From Methylobacterium sp. SyP6R (lineage in GTDB: Bacteria; Pseudomonadota; Alphaproteobacteria; Rhizobiales; Beijerinckiaceae), in the NCBI RefSeq assembly GCF_019216885.1, contig NZ_JAAQRC020000001.1:5459501-5523500 (forward strand): a stretch of DNA of 64,000 nt, given 5' to 3'. Below, piece by piece: positions 21,711-31,526 of the stretch. Numbering within the stretch: position 1 is the stretch's first letter; each line of letters starts with the position of its first letter. Position numbers and translations under genes: made by a program. The notes under the pieces were generated by a model. That model saw only the letters and a list, made by a program, of their open reading frames with translations. It was not told the origin of the DNA and did no database searches.

Positions 21711-21815
21711 CTAGAGCGCTTCACGATCGCGTTGCAATCGCGAAGCTCTCTAAGTCTTTGTTTGATCGTATTTTCTTCGACGAACCGGTGTCCACTTCGT
21801 CGGAAAATGCTCTAG
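21711..21815. repeat. 105-bp foldback intergenic repeat
   Basis: Bounded by CTAGAGC and GCTCTAG inverted ends. It contains an inner stem CGACGAA/TTCGTCG inside the segment that begins ATTTTCTTCGACGAACCGG. It lies between the ROK kinase and the Lrp regulator and is AT-richer than both. I recall very similar sequence as a dispersed intergenic repeat in Methylobacterium and other Rhizobiales genomes. Confidence 0.7.
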
Positions 21816-21857
21816 GCGGTCGTTTCGACCGGCTTTCGCCCGTCGGGAGACAAGACC

Positions 21858-22346
21858 ATGCCGGCCAGACCCGTCGACCTCGACCCGGCCTCGATCCGCA
21901 TCCTCGAGCACCTGCAGCAGGACAGCGAGATCGGCATCGGCGACCTCGCCGAGGCGGTCGGCCTCTCGACCTCGCCGTGCTGGCGCCGGGTCGCCGATCT
22001 CAAGGCCCGGGGCATCATCCGGCGCTGCGTCGCGGTGGCCGATCCGCAGGCGCTCGGCCTCCAAGTCAACGTTTTCGTCCACGTCTCGCTGGAGAAGCAG
22101 ACCCAGGCCGCCCTCCAGGCCTTCTCCGACGCCATCCGCCACCGGCCCGAGGTGATGGAGTGCTACCTGATGAGCGGCGAGGCCGATTACATGCTGCGCG
22201 TCGTGGTCGAGGACCTGGCCCAGTACCAGCGGCTGATCGTCGAGCACCTCACCCGGATCCCCGGGGTGGCGAAGATCCGGTCGAGCTTCGCGCTCGACCA
22301 AGTGAAGTATACGACCGCGTTGCCGCTCGATCATCTGAAGGAGTAG
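21858..22346 (+). CDS. Lrp/AsnC family transcriptional regulator
   Basis: 162 aa. N-terminal HTH (about 8-60): LDPASIRILEHLQQDSEIGI, then LAEAVGLSTSPCWRRVADL. The C-terminal RAM/AsnC ligand domain includes VMECYLMSGEADYMLRVVV. It is a typical feast/famine regulator, likely autoregulated and responding to an amino acid; the target is unknown. lysA lies next to it but converges rather than diverges, so control of lysA is not implied by the arrangement. Confidence 0.93.
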   Translation: MPARPVDLDPASIRILEHLQQDSEIGIGDLAEAVGLSTSPCWRRVADLKARGIIRRCVAVADPQALGLQVNVFVHVSLEKQTQAALQAFSDAIRHRPEVMECYLMSGEADYMLRVVVEDLAQYQRLIVEHLTRIPGVAKIRSSFALDQVKYTTALPLDHLKE

Positions 22347-22460
22347 TGGGGCTGCGGGTGGGAGAGCCCCATAGCCGGCAGGCTTCAGGCAGCTGTCGAG
22401 TACCGTGGAGGCGGACGACGGCCCGGAGGCGTCATCCAACTCCGCAGAGATCAGAAGAGA

Positions 22461-23741
22461 TCAGCCCGCCGGTCCCGAGAGCCAGTCCGGCACCCGGTCG
22501 AGCCCGATCAGCTCCTCGTAGGAGAGCCGCGGGCGGATCACCGCGTGGTCGGCTCCGCGCACCAGCACCTCGGGCACCAGCGGCCGGGTGTTGTAGGTGC
22601 AGGCCTGCACGGCGCCGTAGGCGCCGGCCGACATCACGGCGATCAGGTCGCCGGGCTTCACCTCGGGCATCTCGCGGGCGAGCGCCAGGTAGTCGCCGCT
22701 CTCGCAGACCGGGCCGACCACGTCGGCGGTGAGGCGGTTCGCCTCGGGCTTCGGCTCGGCCACCGGGCGCAAGCCGTGGTAGGCCTCGTAGAGCGTCGGG
22801 CGGATCAGGTCGTTCATCGCCGCATCGACGATCACGAAGGTGCGGCCCTCGCCGTGCTTGACGTAGAGCACGCGGGTGACCAGCACCCCGGCATTGCCGG
22901 CGATCATCCGGCCGATCTCGAAGACGGGCCTGAGACCGAGCGGCTTGAAATGGGGCCGCAGCACCGCCGCGAAGGCGGCCGGGTCGGGCGGGGGCGCGTT
23001 GTCGTCCCGGTAGGGGATGCCGAGCCCGCCGCCGAAATCGACGTGGTGGAGCCGGTGGCCCGCCGCCATCAGGTCGCGGGCGAGGCCGCAGAGCAGGGCG
23101 GCGGCGTTGTCGTAGGGCGCGAGATCGGTGATCTGGCTGCCGATATGCATGTCGACGCCGACGAGCGACAGGCCCGGCAGGGAGGCCGCCCGGTCGTAGA
23201 CCTCGCGGGCGCGGGAGATCGGGATGCCGAACTTGTTCTCGGACTTGCCGGTCGAGATCTTGGCGTGGGTGCGGGCATCGACGTCCGGGTTGACCCGGAT
23301 CGAGACCGGCGCCGTCGCGCCCTTGGCGGCGGCGACCCGCGACAGCTGCTCCAGCTCGGGCTCGCTCTCGACGTTGAAGCACAGGATGCCGGCGTCGAGG
23401 GCCGCCGCCATCTCGCCCTCGGTCTTGCCGACGCCCGAGAACACGATCCGCTCGCCCGGCACGCCGGCGGCGAGCGCCCGGCGCAGTTCGCCCTCCGAGA
23501 CGATGTCCATGCCGGCGCCCAGCCGCGCCAGGGTGGCGAGCACCGCCTGGTTCGAATTCGCCTTCATGGCGTAGCAGACCAGGGCGTCGTCACCGGCGAA
23601 CGCCTCCGCGAAGACCCGGTAATGCCGTTCCAGGGTGGCGGAGGCGTAGCAGTAGAACGGGGTGCCGACCGCGCCCGCGAGCCGTGCCAGGTCGACATCC
23701 TCGGCGTGGAGCACGCCGTCGCGGTAGGTGAAGTGATGCAT
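22461..23741 (-). CDS. lysA: Diaminopimelate decarboxylase
   Basis: 426 aa PLP enzyme (fold III) converting meso-diaminopimelate to L-lysine, the last step of lysine synthesis. Features: PLP lysine in CYAMKANSNQAVL, GVGKTEGEMAAAL, HIGSQITDLAPY, FGGGLGIPYRDDN, and the substrate/Cys motif PVCESGDYLA. The length and start (MHHFTYRDG) are standard. The upstream LptM-like lipoprotein is on the same strand 98 nt away, the conserved proteobacterial arrangement, and probably cotranscribed. Confidence 0.96.
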   Translation of the reverse strand: MHHFTYRDGVLHAEDVDLARLAGAVGTPFYCYASATLERHYRVFAEAFAGDDALVCYAMKANSNQAVLATLARLGAGMDIVSEGELRRALAAGVPGERIVFSGVGKTEGEMAAALDAGILCFNVESEPELEQLSRVAAAKGATAPVSIRVNPDVDARTHAKISTGKSENKFGIPISRAREVYDRAASLPGLSLVGVDMHIGSQITDLAPYDNAAALLCGLARDLMAAGHRLHHVDFGGGLGIPYRDDNAPPPDPAAFAAVLRPHFKPLGLRPVFEIGRMIAGNAGVLVTRVLYVKHGEGRTFVIVDAAMNDLIRPTLYEAYHGLRPVAEPKPEANRLTADVVGPVCESGDYLALAREMPEVKPGDLIAVMSAGAYGAVQACTYNTRPLVPEVLVRGADHAVIRPRLSYEELIGLDRVPDWLSGPAG

Positions 23742-23839
23742 GAGGGTGACCGACGTCCGGGCGCTGCCGCGCCTGCTGCGAGCGCGTGAGACGCGCCCTC
23801 TACACGAAACCGGCCGGCCTTTGCACCCTCGCGCGCGTC

Positions 23840-24205
23840 TCAGAGCAGCGGGTCGAGGGGGAAGGGCCCCTTGGGGATCACGTAGCCCTTGCGGCGGCGC
23901 GACGACGATTCGGTCGGGGCCGGGATCCCGGTCGGTGCCGCGACGGCGGCCGACGGCAGTTCGTCCTCGGGATCGGGCGCGGAGGCGCCCGCCGAGAGCC
24001 CGACGCCGGCCGGCAGGGTGTTGACCGCGGCCGCCCCGGTCTTCGGCCGGGTCACGCTCGGATTGGCCCCGGCCGCATTGGCCCCGATCTGCGGCTGGCC
24101 GGCCGGCGCCGCCGCGGGCGGCGGCTCGAGCGGGCCGCGCCGGCCGCAGGCGGCGGCCGAGAGGGCGATCAGGCCGAGAAGAACGAGGGTATGGGGACGG
24201 AACAC
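23840..24205 (-). CDS. lptM: Small LptM-like lipoprotein
   Basis: About 121 aa. The signal peptide VLLGLIALSAAAC ends in a lipobox Cys (residue 20 from the GTG at 24205), followed by GRRGPLEPPP, the LptM (YifL) signature. LptM assists assembly of the LptD/E LPS translocon in the outer membrane. The rest is Pro/Ala-rich and ends in a basic patch (SSRRRKGYVIPKGPF), longer than the E. coli protein. It lies just upstream of lysA, the classical lptM context. The GTG start is inferred because it gives a normal lipoprotein signal peptide. Confidence 0.75.
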   Translation of the reverse strand: MFRPHTLVLLGLIALSAAACGRRGPLEPPPAAAPAGQPQIGANAAGANPSVTRPKTGAAAVNTLPAGVGLSAGASAPDPEDELPSAAVAAPTGIPAPTESSSRRRKGYVIPKGPFPLDPLL

Positions 24206-24461
24206 GGGCGGGATCCGGAAAACGCGAAGCGTGGCCGCGGCACCATAGCGGTCTGCACCCCTTGAGGCGAGCCCGGCACTCACAGCCTTTGCGCGCCGGT
24301 TGCGCGGCATTCGAGCGTGACCGTTAAGGCGGTGTTGGAAGGAGGACCGGAAGAGTGCACGAACCTGTCCCGGGCGCCTCTTCGAGCCCCGGGCGACACA
24401 AAGCCACGCCGAAAGGCCCCGATGGGACGACGGAACGGCGATCGTTTCGCTCGCCAATCCG
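24206..24461. other. Divergent gap between lptM-lysA and hybrid kinase
   Basis: About 256 nt without a gene. Apart from the CtrA-type box immediately after it, I see no strong element. Confidence 0.4.
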
Positions 24462-24476
24462 TTAATCAACGGTTAA
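24462..24476. promoter_or_regulatory. CtrA-type box upstream of hybrid kinase
   Basis: TTAA-TCAACGG-TTAA is an exact TTAA-N7-TTAA CtrA recognition pattern, ending 49 nt before the GTG of the hybrid histidine kinase. Such a match is unlikely by chance in DNA this GC-rich, and ctrA itself is in this window. Confidence 0.6.
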
Positions 24477-24525
24477 GCTTATCGCCGATCCTCGCGTCGG
24501 CTCCCGTCGCGTTTGTGAGTGTCCC

Positions 24526-26634
<2,109 letters not shown>

Positions 26635-26668
26635 ACCGAGGCCTCCGAGTGTCCGGCCGCTTGGCGTC

Positions 26669-26914
26669 CTACTTGTGGGTCTGCTCGTAGTAGTCGATCG
26701 CCTTCTTGCAGTTGACCGAAATCTTCTTCATGTTCTTCTCGAAGCAGCGATCGACCTCGGGGCTGTCCGGCGGCAGGTTGCCGCAATAGGTCATGTAATC
26801 GCCGGTGCAGTACTTCTTCAGGTTGGGGTCGTCCCGCTGGGCCAGGGCCGGTCCGGCGAGCACCATCAGGCTGCCGGCAGTCAGGAGAGCGAGCGACATC
26901 GGCCTGAGCATCAT
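26669..26914 (-). CDS. Small secreted cysteine-rich repeat protein
   Basis: 81 aa. Signal peptide LRPMSLALLTAGSLMVLAG..ALA, probably cleaved before QRDDP. The mature part has four cysteines in the spacing YCTGDYMTYCGNLPPDSP..RCFEKNMKKISVNCKKAI, which resembles the Cys-rich GLG1/FGFR repeat seen in small periplasmic proteins of Rhizobiales. Function unknown. The start at 26914 (tandem ATGs) fits the signal peptide best; a longer frame to 26980 is possible. Confidence 0.7.
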   Translation of the reverse strand: MMLRPMSLALLTAGSLMVLAGPALAQRDDPNLKKYCTGDYMTYCGNLPPDSPEVDRCFEKNMKKISVNCKKAIDYYEQTHK

Positions 26915-27179
26915 GTCTGTCGAAGCCTTGCAGAGCGTGGGAAGTGGCAGCGACATGGCCCGAAACACGTCACCTGACAAGGGTCGGGACGCGATGCAGG
27001 AATCGCCAGGGCGACGGCCGGGATCGGCCGAGACTCGCCGACTAGGAAAGAAAACCGAATGATGTCAATCGTTTAGGTAGTGTTTCCAGGGTATTTCCGG
27101 TTCGGTGCGGCGCGTCCACGGGCGGATCGGGCCGGCCGCGATGTGCCGCAGGGCACAAAGCCCACCGATTCCCGGCGGG

Positions 27180-28106
27180 TCATCCCGCCGCGGCGGGTGT
27201 CGGCCGCTGGGTCGATTGTCCGAGCTGGGTCGCCGGCGGCAACCGCGGCTCCGGCCGGCCTTGCGCCTGCATCAGGGCATCGGCGACCTCGGCGATCCGG
27301 CGCTCCAGGGCGGCGTTCTCGGCGGCGATGCGCTCGGGCGGCGGGGGAGCGGCCTTGCTCGACGCCGCTTGCCGCGCCTCTTGCCGCGCCTCTTGCAATG
27401 CTTCTTGCAGCCGCGCGATCTCGGCCCGCGCACCTTCCGCCTCGGAGGCATGGCGGGTGACGAGGTCGGCGAGCGCGTCCTCGAGGGCCTGGATCTGCTC
27501 ACGGGCGGCGCTGGCGACGCTCTCGCCCGCCGCGGCGACCTGCCCGCGGGCCGCCCGGACCCGCTCCTCGGCGACGCCCCTTGCCGCCTCGGCCTCGGCC
27601 TGACCGCTCCGTCTCGTCTCGACCTCGGCCCGCAAGGTGGCAAGCTCGGCCAGGGCCCGCTGGTAGGGGCCTTCCAGCGCCCGCATCGCCTCCTCGGCGG
27701 CGGCCCGGGCGGTGCGGGCCTCGGCCAGCTCGCCCTGGATCTGCGCGAGGCTGCCGCGCGCCTCGACGAGGTCGCGCTCGATCTCGGCGAGATGCGCGTC
27801 CCGGCGCTCGATCTCCTGGGTCAGCGTGCCGATGCGCACGGTGCGGCGGCCCATCTCCTCCATTTCGGCCCGGCGGGCGGCCATCGCCTCCTCGACCCGG
27901 CGCTCGAGCTGGCGCTCGCGTACGGCGAACTCGGCCCGCAGGTGGTCCTTCTCGGCGGTCAGCTCGACGATCGACATCGGGTACAGCGCCTCGAGCCGGC
28001 GGCGCGTCAGGCGCTCGGCCCGGGCGTTGAGCGCCGGCAGGACCAGCAGGGCGCACAGGCTGGCGGCGAGGAACCCCAGCGCCGCGAACATCAGGGATTC
28101 GATCAC
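27180..28106 (-). CDS. Membrane-anchored coiled-coil protein
   Basis: About 308 aa. One N-terminal membrane helix (FAALGFLAASLCALLVLPAL, residues about 8-27) is followed by a very long heptad-rich coiled coil (about 45-270; repeated E-A-R-L patterns) and a Pro/Gln C-terminus. The GTG at 28106 puts the helix at the N-terminus; GAGAGAG lies about 10 nt upstream. I do not recognise the function. The shape suggests an envelope or cell-shape scaffold. It stands alone between two small secreted proteins. Confidence 0.65.
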   Translation of the reverse strand: MIESLMFAALGFLAASLCALLVLPALNARAERLTRRRLEALYPMSIVELTAEKDHLRAEFAVRERQLERRVEEAMAARRAEMEEMGRRTVRIGTLTQEIERRDAHLAEIERDLVEARGSLAQIQGELAEARTARAAAEEAMRALEGPYQRALAELATLRAEVETRRSGQAEAEAARGVAEERVRAARGQVAAAGESVASAAREQIQALEDALADLVTRHASEAEGARAEIARLQEALQEARQEARQAASSKAAPPPPERIAAENAALERRIAEVADALMQAQGRPEPRLPPATQLGQSTQRPTPAAAG

Positions 28107-28310
28107 CCGGGCGATACTCTCTCGGCGTCCGGGCGGGAGGCTCCGCACGGACGGTTGATACGATCGGCGTGCCCCGCGCACGGCCGGAAGCCGGGCACGG
28201 GTGGCGCGGCCGGACCCTGCCACGGGAACGCCGCCAGGGCCAGCTTGCAAGGCCCCGCCTGCGAGGCCTGCCTGCGAGACCTGCCCGCAGGACCGGCGCG
28301 GCCGGTCCCG

Positions 28311-28964
28311 TCAGAACGGGTTCCAGGTCGGCGAGTCCGTGAACTTCAGATAGCCGACATTGATCCCGAACCGCGCGCCGACCCCGGCGCGGATCGGCAC
28401 CACCACGATGTTGTCGGCGGTGACCGCCGACATGCCGAAGCCGCCGACCACGTAGGCCGAGCCGTCCATGCCGACGAAGCGCCGGTAGAGCGCGTCGACC
28501 CGCGGCAGGTTGTAGACCAGCATCATGGCGCGGGCGCCGTCGCCGCCGACGTCGAAGCCGAGGGACGGGCCCTGCCAGAAGATCTTGCGCTGGCCGGCAT
28601 TGCGGGTGAACAGCGTGCCCTCGCCGAAGCGCACGCCGCCGATGATCGCGCCGGAGGCCTCCTGGCCGAGGATGTAGCCGTTGGGCTCGCCCCAGCGCCG
28701 CGTCGCCTCCTGAACCGTCAGGGCGAGGCCGCGGGAGACCGAGCCGAAGAACTGGTGGCCCGAATCGATGATCTCCCGCGGCTGGAAGGTGCCGGGATCG
28801 CCGGGCCCGCGCCCCTGCGCCGCGGCGGGGAGGGCGGCCAGCATCGCGGGAGCGGCGAGGAGGGCCGCGAGGGCGCGCCGGCGCGAGATCCGGAGGGGCT
28901 GCCGGGTCCGAGAGGCGGAGCCGGCGATCTGCCGACCTGGCGGGGCGGAGGAGGCTGAGAGCAT
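28311..28964 (-). CDS. eipA: DUF1134 envelope protein EipA
   Basis: 217 aa periplasmic protein. A basic N-terminal stretch with twin arginines (RISRRRALAALLAAP) leads into a signal sequence ending near PAAAQG. The DUF1134 domain follows: IIDSGHQFFGSVSRGLALTV, GEPNGYILGQEASGAIIG, NAGQRKIFWQGPSLGFDVGG and the C-terminal FGINVGYLKFTDSPTWNPF. In Brucella EipA is an envelope-integrity protein whose gene is directly activated by CtrA. A TTAA-N7-TTAC box lies about 100 nt upstream here, which agrees. Confidence 0.9.
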   Translation of the reverse strand: MLSASSAPPGRQIAGSASRTRQPLRISRRRALAALLAAPAMLAALPAAAQGRGPGDPGTFQPREIIDSGHQFFGSVSRGLALTVQEATRRWGEPNGYILGQEASGAIIGGVRFGEGTLFTRNAGQRKIFWQGPSLGFDVGGDGARAMMLVYNLPRVDALYRRFVGMDGSAYVVGGFGMSAVTADNIVVVPIRAGVGARFGINVGYLKFTDSPTWNPF

Positions 28965-29057
28965 TCGTTAGGCATCCCGGCTTTAGATGGTCCTGGCCGG
29001 TCCCGGCGAGCGGGAGCCGGCGCGGACGGGCGGCGGGATGCCACAGATGCTGCGAAT

Positions 29058-29558
29058 ATGGGTAAGATCCGGTTAACGCGGCGCGGCGTGCTGTCGCTTC
29101 TTCCCGCAGCGGTGACCCTGCCCGCCGCAGCGATCCGGCCGGCCCGCGGCGAGACGCCGCTCGGCGTGCCCGATCTCTACGCCGCCGACCCCCTGACCGG
29201 CCTGGCCTTGCGCGGCTTCGACGCGGTCTCCTACCGGCTCGGGCCTGCGCCCTTGCCCGGCTCGGCGGCGCATGAATTCACTTGGTCGGGCCTGGTCTGG
29301 CGCTTCGAATCCGCGGCGAATCGCGGCGCCTTCGCGCGGGCGCCCCAGGCCTACGCCCCGCGCCTGGGCGGCTTCGATCCGGAGGGCATCGCCGCCGGCC
29401 GCCTCGTCGAGACCGATCCCCTGGTGGCGGCTCTCGGCGACGACCGGCTCTACCTGTTCCGCGACGCCGAGCGCCGGGCGCGCGCCGACACCACGCTCAT
29501 CGATGCCGCCGAGGCGCGCTGGCCGCTCCTGCGGCCCGACGCCGCGATCGGCGGCTGA
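29058..29558 (+). CDS. Exported YHS-like domain protein
   Basis: 166 aa. A signal peptide with RLTRRGVLSLLPAAVTLP, possibly Tat, is followed by a YHS-like region: LALRGFDAVSYRLG, HEFTWSGLVWRFESAANRGAF, and PQAYAPRLGGFDPEGIA. The cysteine common in YHS metal-binding sites (usually GGYC) is replaced by GGFD, so metal binding is doubtful. It is divergent from eipA and shares its CtrA-box region. Function unknown. Confidence 0.75.
   Translation: MGKIRLTRRGVLSLLPAAVTLPAAAIRPARGETPLGVPDLYAADPLTGLALRGFDAVSYRLGPAPLPGSAAHEFTWSGLVWRFESAANRGAFARAPQAYAPRLGGFDPEGIAAGRLVETDPLVAALGDDRLYLFRDAERRARADTTLIDAAEARWPLLRPDAAIGG
29062..29077 (-). promoter_or_regulatory. CtrA-type box upstream of eipA
   Basis: Read on the minus strand this is TTAA-CCGGATC-TTAC, one base off the TTAA-N7-TTAA CtrA consensus, about 100 nt before the eipA start. 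It overlaps the first codons of the divergent YHS-like gene. Direct CtrA activation of eipA is established in Brucella. Confidence 0.6.
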
Positions 29559-29574
29559 GCAGGGTCGCCCGGCG

Positions 29575-30447
29575 CTACGTCGCTCGCTTCGGGCTCGTCG
29601 CCGGCAGCACGGCCCGGGCGGCCTGGGACGGGTCGCCGAAGGCCGCGAACGGGCCGTTGAGGTACTGGCCGGGCCGGCGTCCGTAGCCGAAGGGCCGGCC
29701 GTCGGGGCCGACGAGGCAGCCGCCGGCCTGGGTGAGGATGTGGTCGCCGGCCGCCGTGTCCCATTCCATCGTCGGGCCGCAGCGGACGTAGACGTCGCCC
29801 TCGCCGCAGGCGAGGAGCCCGAACTTGAGGGCCGAGGAGACTCCGCGCCGCGCGCCGATCGGCAATTCGGCGAGGAACGCCTCGTCCGCCGCCTCGCCGT
29901 GGCTGCGGCTGACCAAGGCCGTCATCCCCTCCGGCGGGACGGGTCGGGCCGCGACCGGCCGGAAGGCGCTCAGGACCCCCTCGACGACCGGCGCCTCGAC
30001 GGCGTGGGTGCCGGCGGCCCAGACCCGGCCGAGGGCGGGGGCGGCCAGCGCCGCCGCGACCGGCCGCTCGCCGGCGACGAGGGCGATGTTGACCGTGTAC
30101 TCGCCGGTTCCTTTCAGAAAATCCTTGGTACCGTCGAGGGGATCGACCAGGAAGAACAGGGCGGCCGGAGCGGCTTCGGCGGCGGTCTCCTCGGCGATCA
30201 CCGGGATGCCGGGCCAGGCCTCTTCCAAGGCGGCGACGATCTGCGCCTCGGCGGCGAGGTCGGCCTGGCTCGTCGGCGAGCCGTCCGCCTTGAGGTGATG
30301 GCGGCAGCCGCCGAGTTCGTAGGCCCGCAGGATCGTGCCGGCGGCCGCCGCGATCTCGGCGAGCCGCAGGGCGACGGCGTCGCGCTCGGCGGGTTCGGGC
30401 TGCCGGTCGAGGGACAGAGAGGGCACGGGTTTGGTTGCGGGTGTCAT
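29575..30447 (-). CDS. cysQ: 3'(2'),5'-bisphosphate nucleotidase
   Basis: 290 aa Mg-dependent, lithium-sensitive phosphatase of the inositol monophosphatase superfamily. It clears PAP formed in sulfate assimilation. Motifs: KADGSPTSQADLAAE, PVIAEETAAE, FFLVDPLDGTKDFLKGTGEY (metal-binding DPLDGT) and MEWDTAAGDHILTQAGG. Length and start (MTPATKPVP) are normal. It converges on the YHS-like gene with a 16-nt gap and is divergent from chpT. Confidence 0.94.
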   Translation of the reverse strand: MTPATKPVPSLSLDRQPEPAERDAVALRLAEIAAAAGTILRAYELGGCRHHLKADGSPTSQADLAAEAQIVAALEEAWPGIPVIAEETAAEAAPAALFFLVDPLDGTKDFLKGTGEYTVNIALVAGERPVAAALAAPALGRVWAAGTHAVEAPVVEGVLSAFRPVAARPVPPEGMTALVSRSHGEAADEAFLAELPIGARRGVSSALKFGLLACGEGDVYVRCGPTMEWDTAAGDHILTQAGGCLVGPDGRPFGYGRRPGQYLNGPFAAFGDPSQAARAVLPATSPKRAT

Positions 30448-30650
30448 GCCGCCGTCATGCCCGGCGCCGGCAGGTTTGTCGATCGATCGCGCCTGATCGG
30501 CCCCGCCGGATCGACCATGCCGAGGCGATCCGACCCTGCCGGGCGCGCGATCGCCTTTTCAAACCGGCCCGCGGCGGCTATCGGTGCCGGCAAACCGTGG
30601 CGGGAGCCGCCGCGACTCGACATCATCTGCCGGCCCCGCGGAGCACTCCC

Positions 30651-31346
30651 ATGACCACCGTCACCCTCGACGCCCTCGACCTCTCGGCGCTGCTCTGCTC
30701 GCGGGTCTGCCACGACGTCATCAGCCCGGTCGGCGCCATCGTGAACGGGCTGGAGGTGCTGGAGGACGAGGACAGCGCCGAGATGCGCGACTTCGCCCTC
30801 GACCTGATCCGCAAGAGCGCCAGGCAGGCCTCGGCCCGGCTGCAATTCGCCCGCATCGCCTTCGGGGCGGCGGGCTCGGCGGGGGCCAGCATCGACCTCG
30901 CCGATGCGGAGAACGTCTCCCGCGGCATGTTCGGCGACGAGAAGACGCAGCTGTCCTGGAGCGCGCCGCGGGCGCTGTTCCCGAAGAACAAGGTCAAGCT
31001 GCTCCTGAACCTGGTGGTCATCGCCGTGACGGCGATCCCCCGTGGCGGCGTCATCGACGTCAAGGTCACCGGCGAGGCCGAGGCGCCGCTCTTCATCCTC
31101 ACCGCCAAGGGCGCCTATGCCCGCATCCCGCCGCATGTCGAAGCGCTGATCGCCGGCACGCCGGCGAGCGGCACCGTCGACGCCCACGCGATCCAGCCGT
31201 TCTATGCCGGCCTGGTCGCCCGGGCCGCCGAGATGGGCGTGACGTTCTCGATCGAGGGCGACACGGTGACGATCCGGGCCGAGCCCGCCGCCCCGGCCGA
31301 AACCGTCTCCGAGACCGACGTCGAGGCCGACGATAACGGCATCTAA
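30651..31346 (+). CDS. chpT: Histidine phosphotransferase ChpT
   Basis: 231 aa dimeric phosphotransferase. It relays phosphate from the hybrid kinase CckA to CtrA and CpdR in the alphaproteobacterial cell-cycle circuit. The phosphoacceptor helix is LLCSRVCHDVISPVGAIVNG, with His in CHDVISP near residue 22, followed by a degenerate ATPase-like domain. The C-terminus is an acidic tail. Its phosphorylation target ctrA lies 8 kb away in the same window. The ATG at 30651 is chosen because the upstream open frame has no family similarity. The che cluster follows. Confidence 0.92.
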   Translation: MTTVTLDALDLSALLCSRVCHDVISPVGAIVNGLEVLEDEDSAEMRDFALDLIRKSARQASARLQFARIAFGAAGSAGASIDLADAENVSRGMFGDEKTQLSWSAPRALFPKNKVKLLLNLVVIAVTAIPRGGVIDVKVTGEAEAPLFILTAKGAYARIPPHVEALIAGTPASGTVDAHAIQPFYAGLVARAAEMGVTFSIEGDTVTIRAEPAAPAETVSETDVEADDNGI

Positions 31347-31526
31347 CCCTGCGATCGGCCGTCGGGACGGGGCGTTTTCTCTTGGCCGTCCCTGGTTTTT
31401 CCCGGCCCCGGGCGGAATTGTCACCGGGGTCGGAGCGTTGTGAGGATTTGCGGCAACGGATCATAAAGGCTCGCGTGGCACCGTGACTCTGCGCAGAGAT
31501 CCTGCGTGGATCGACGAGTGGCCGCG

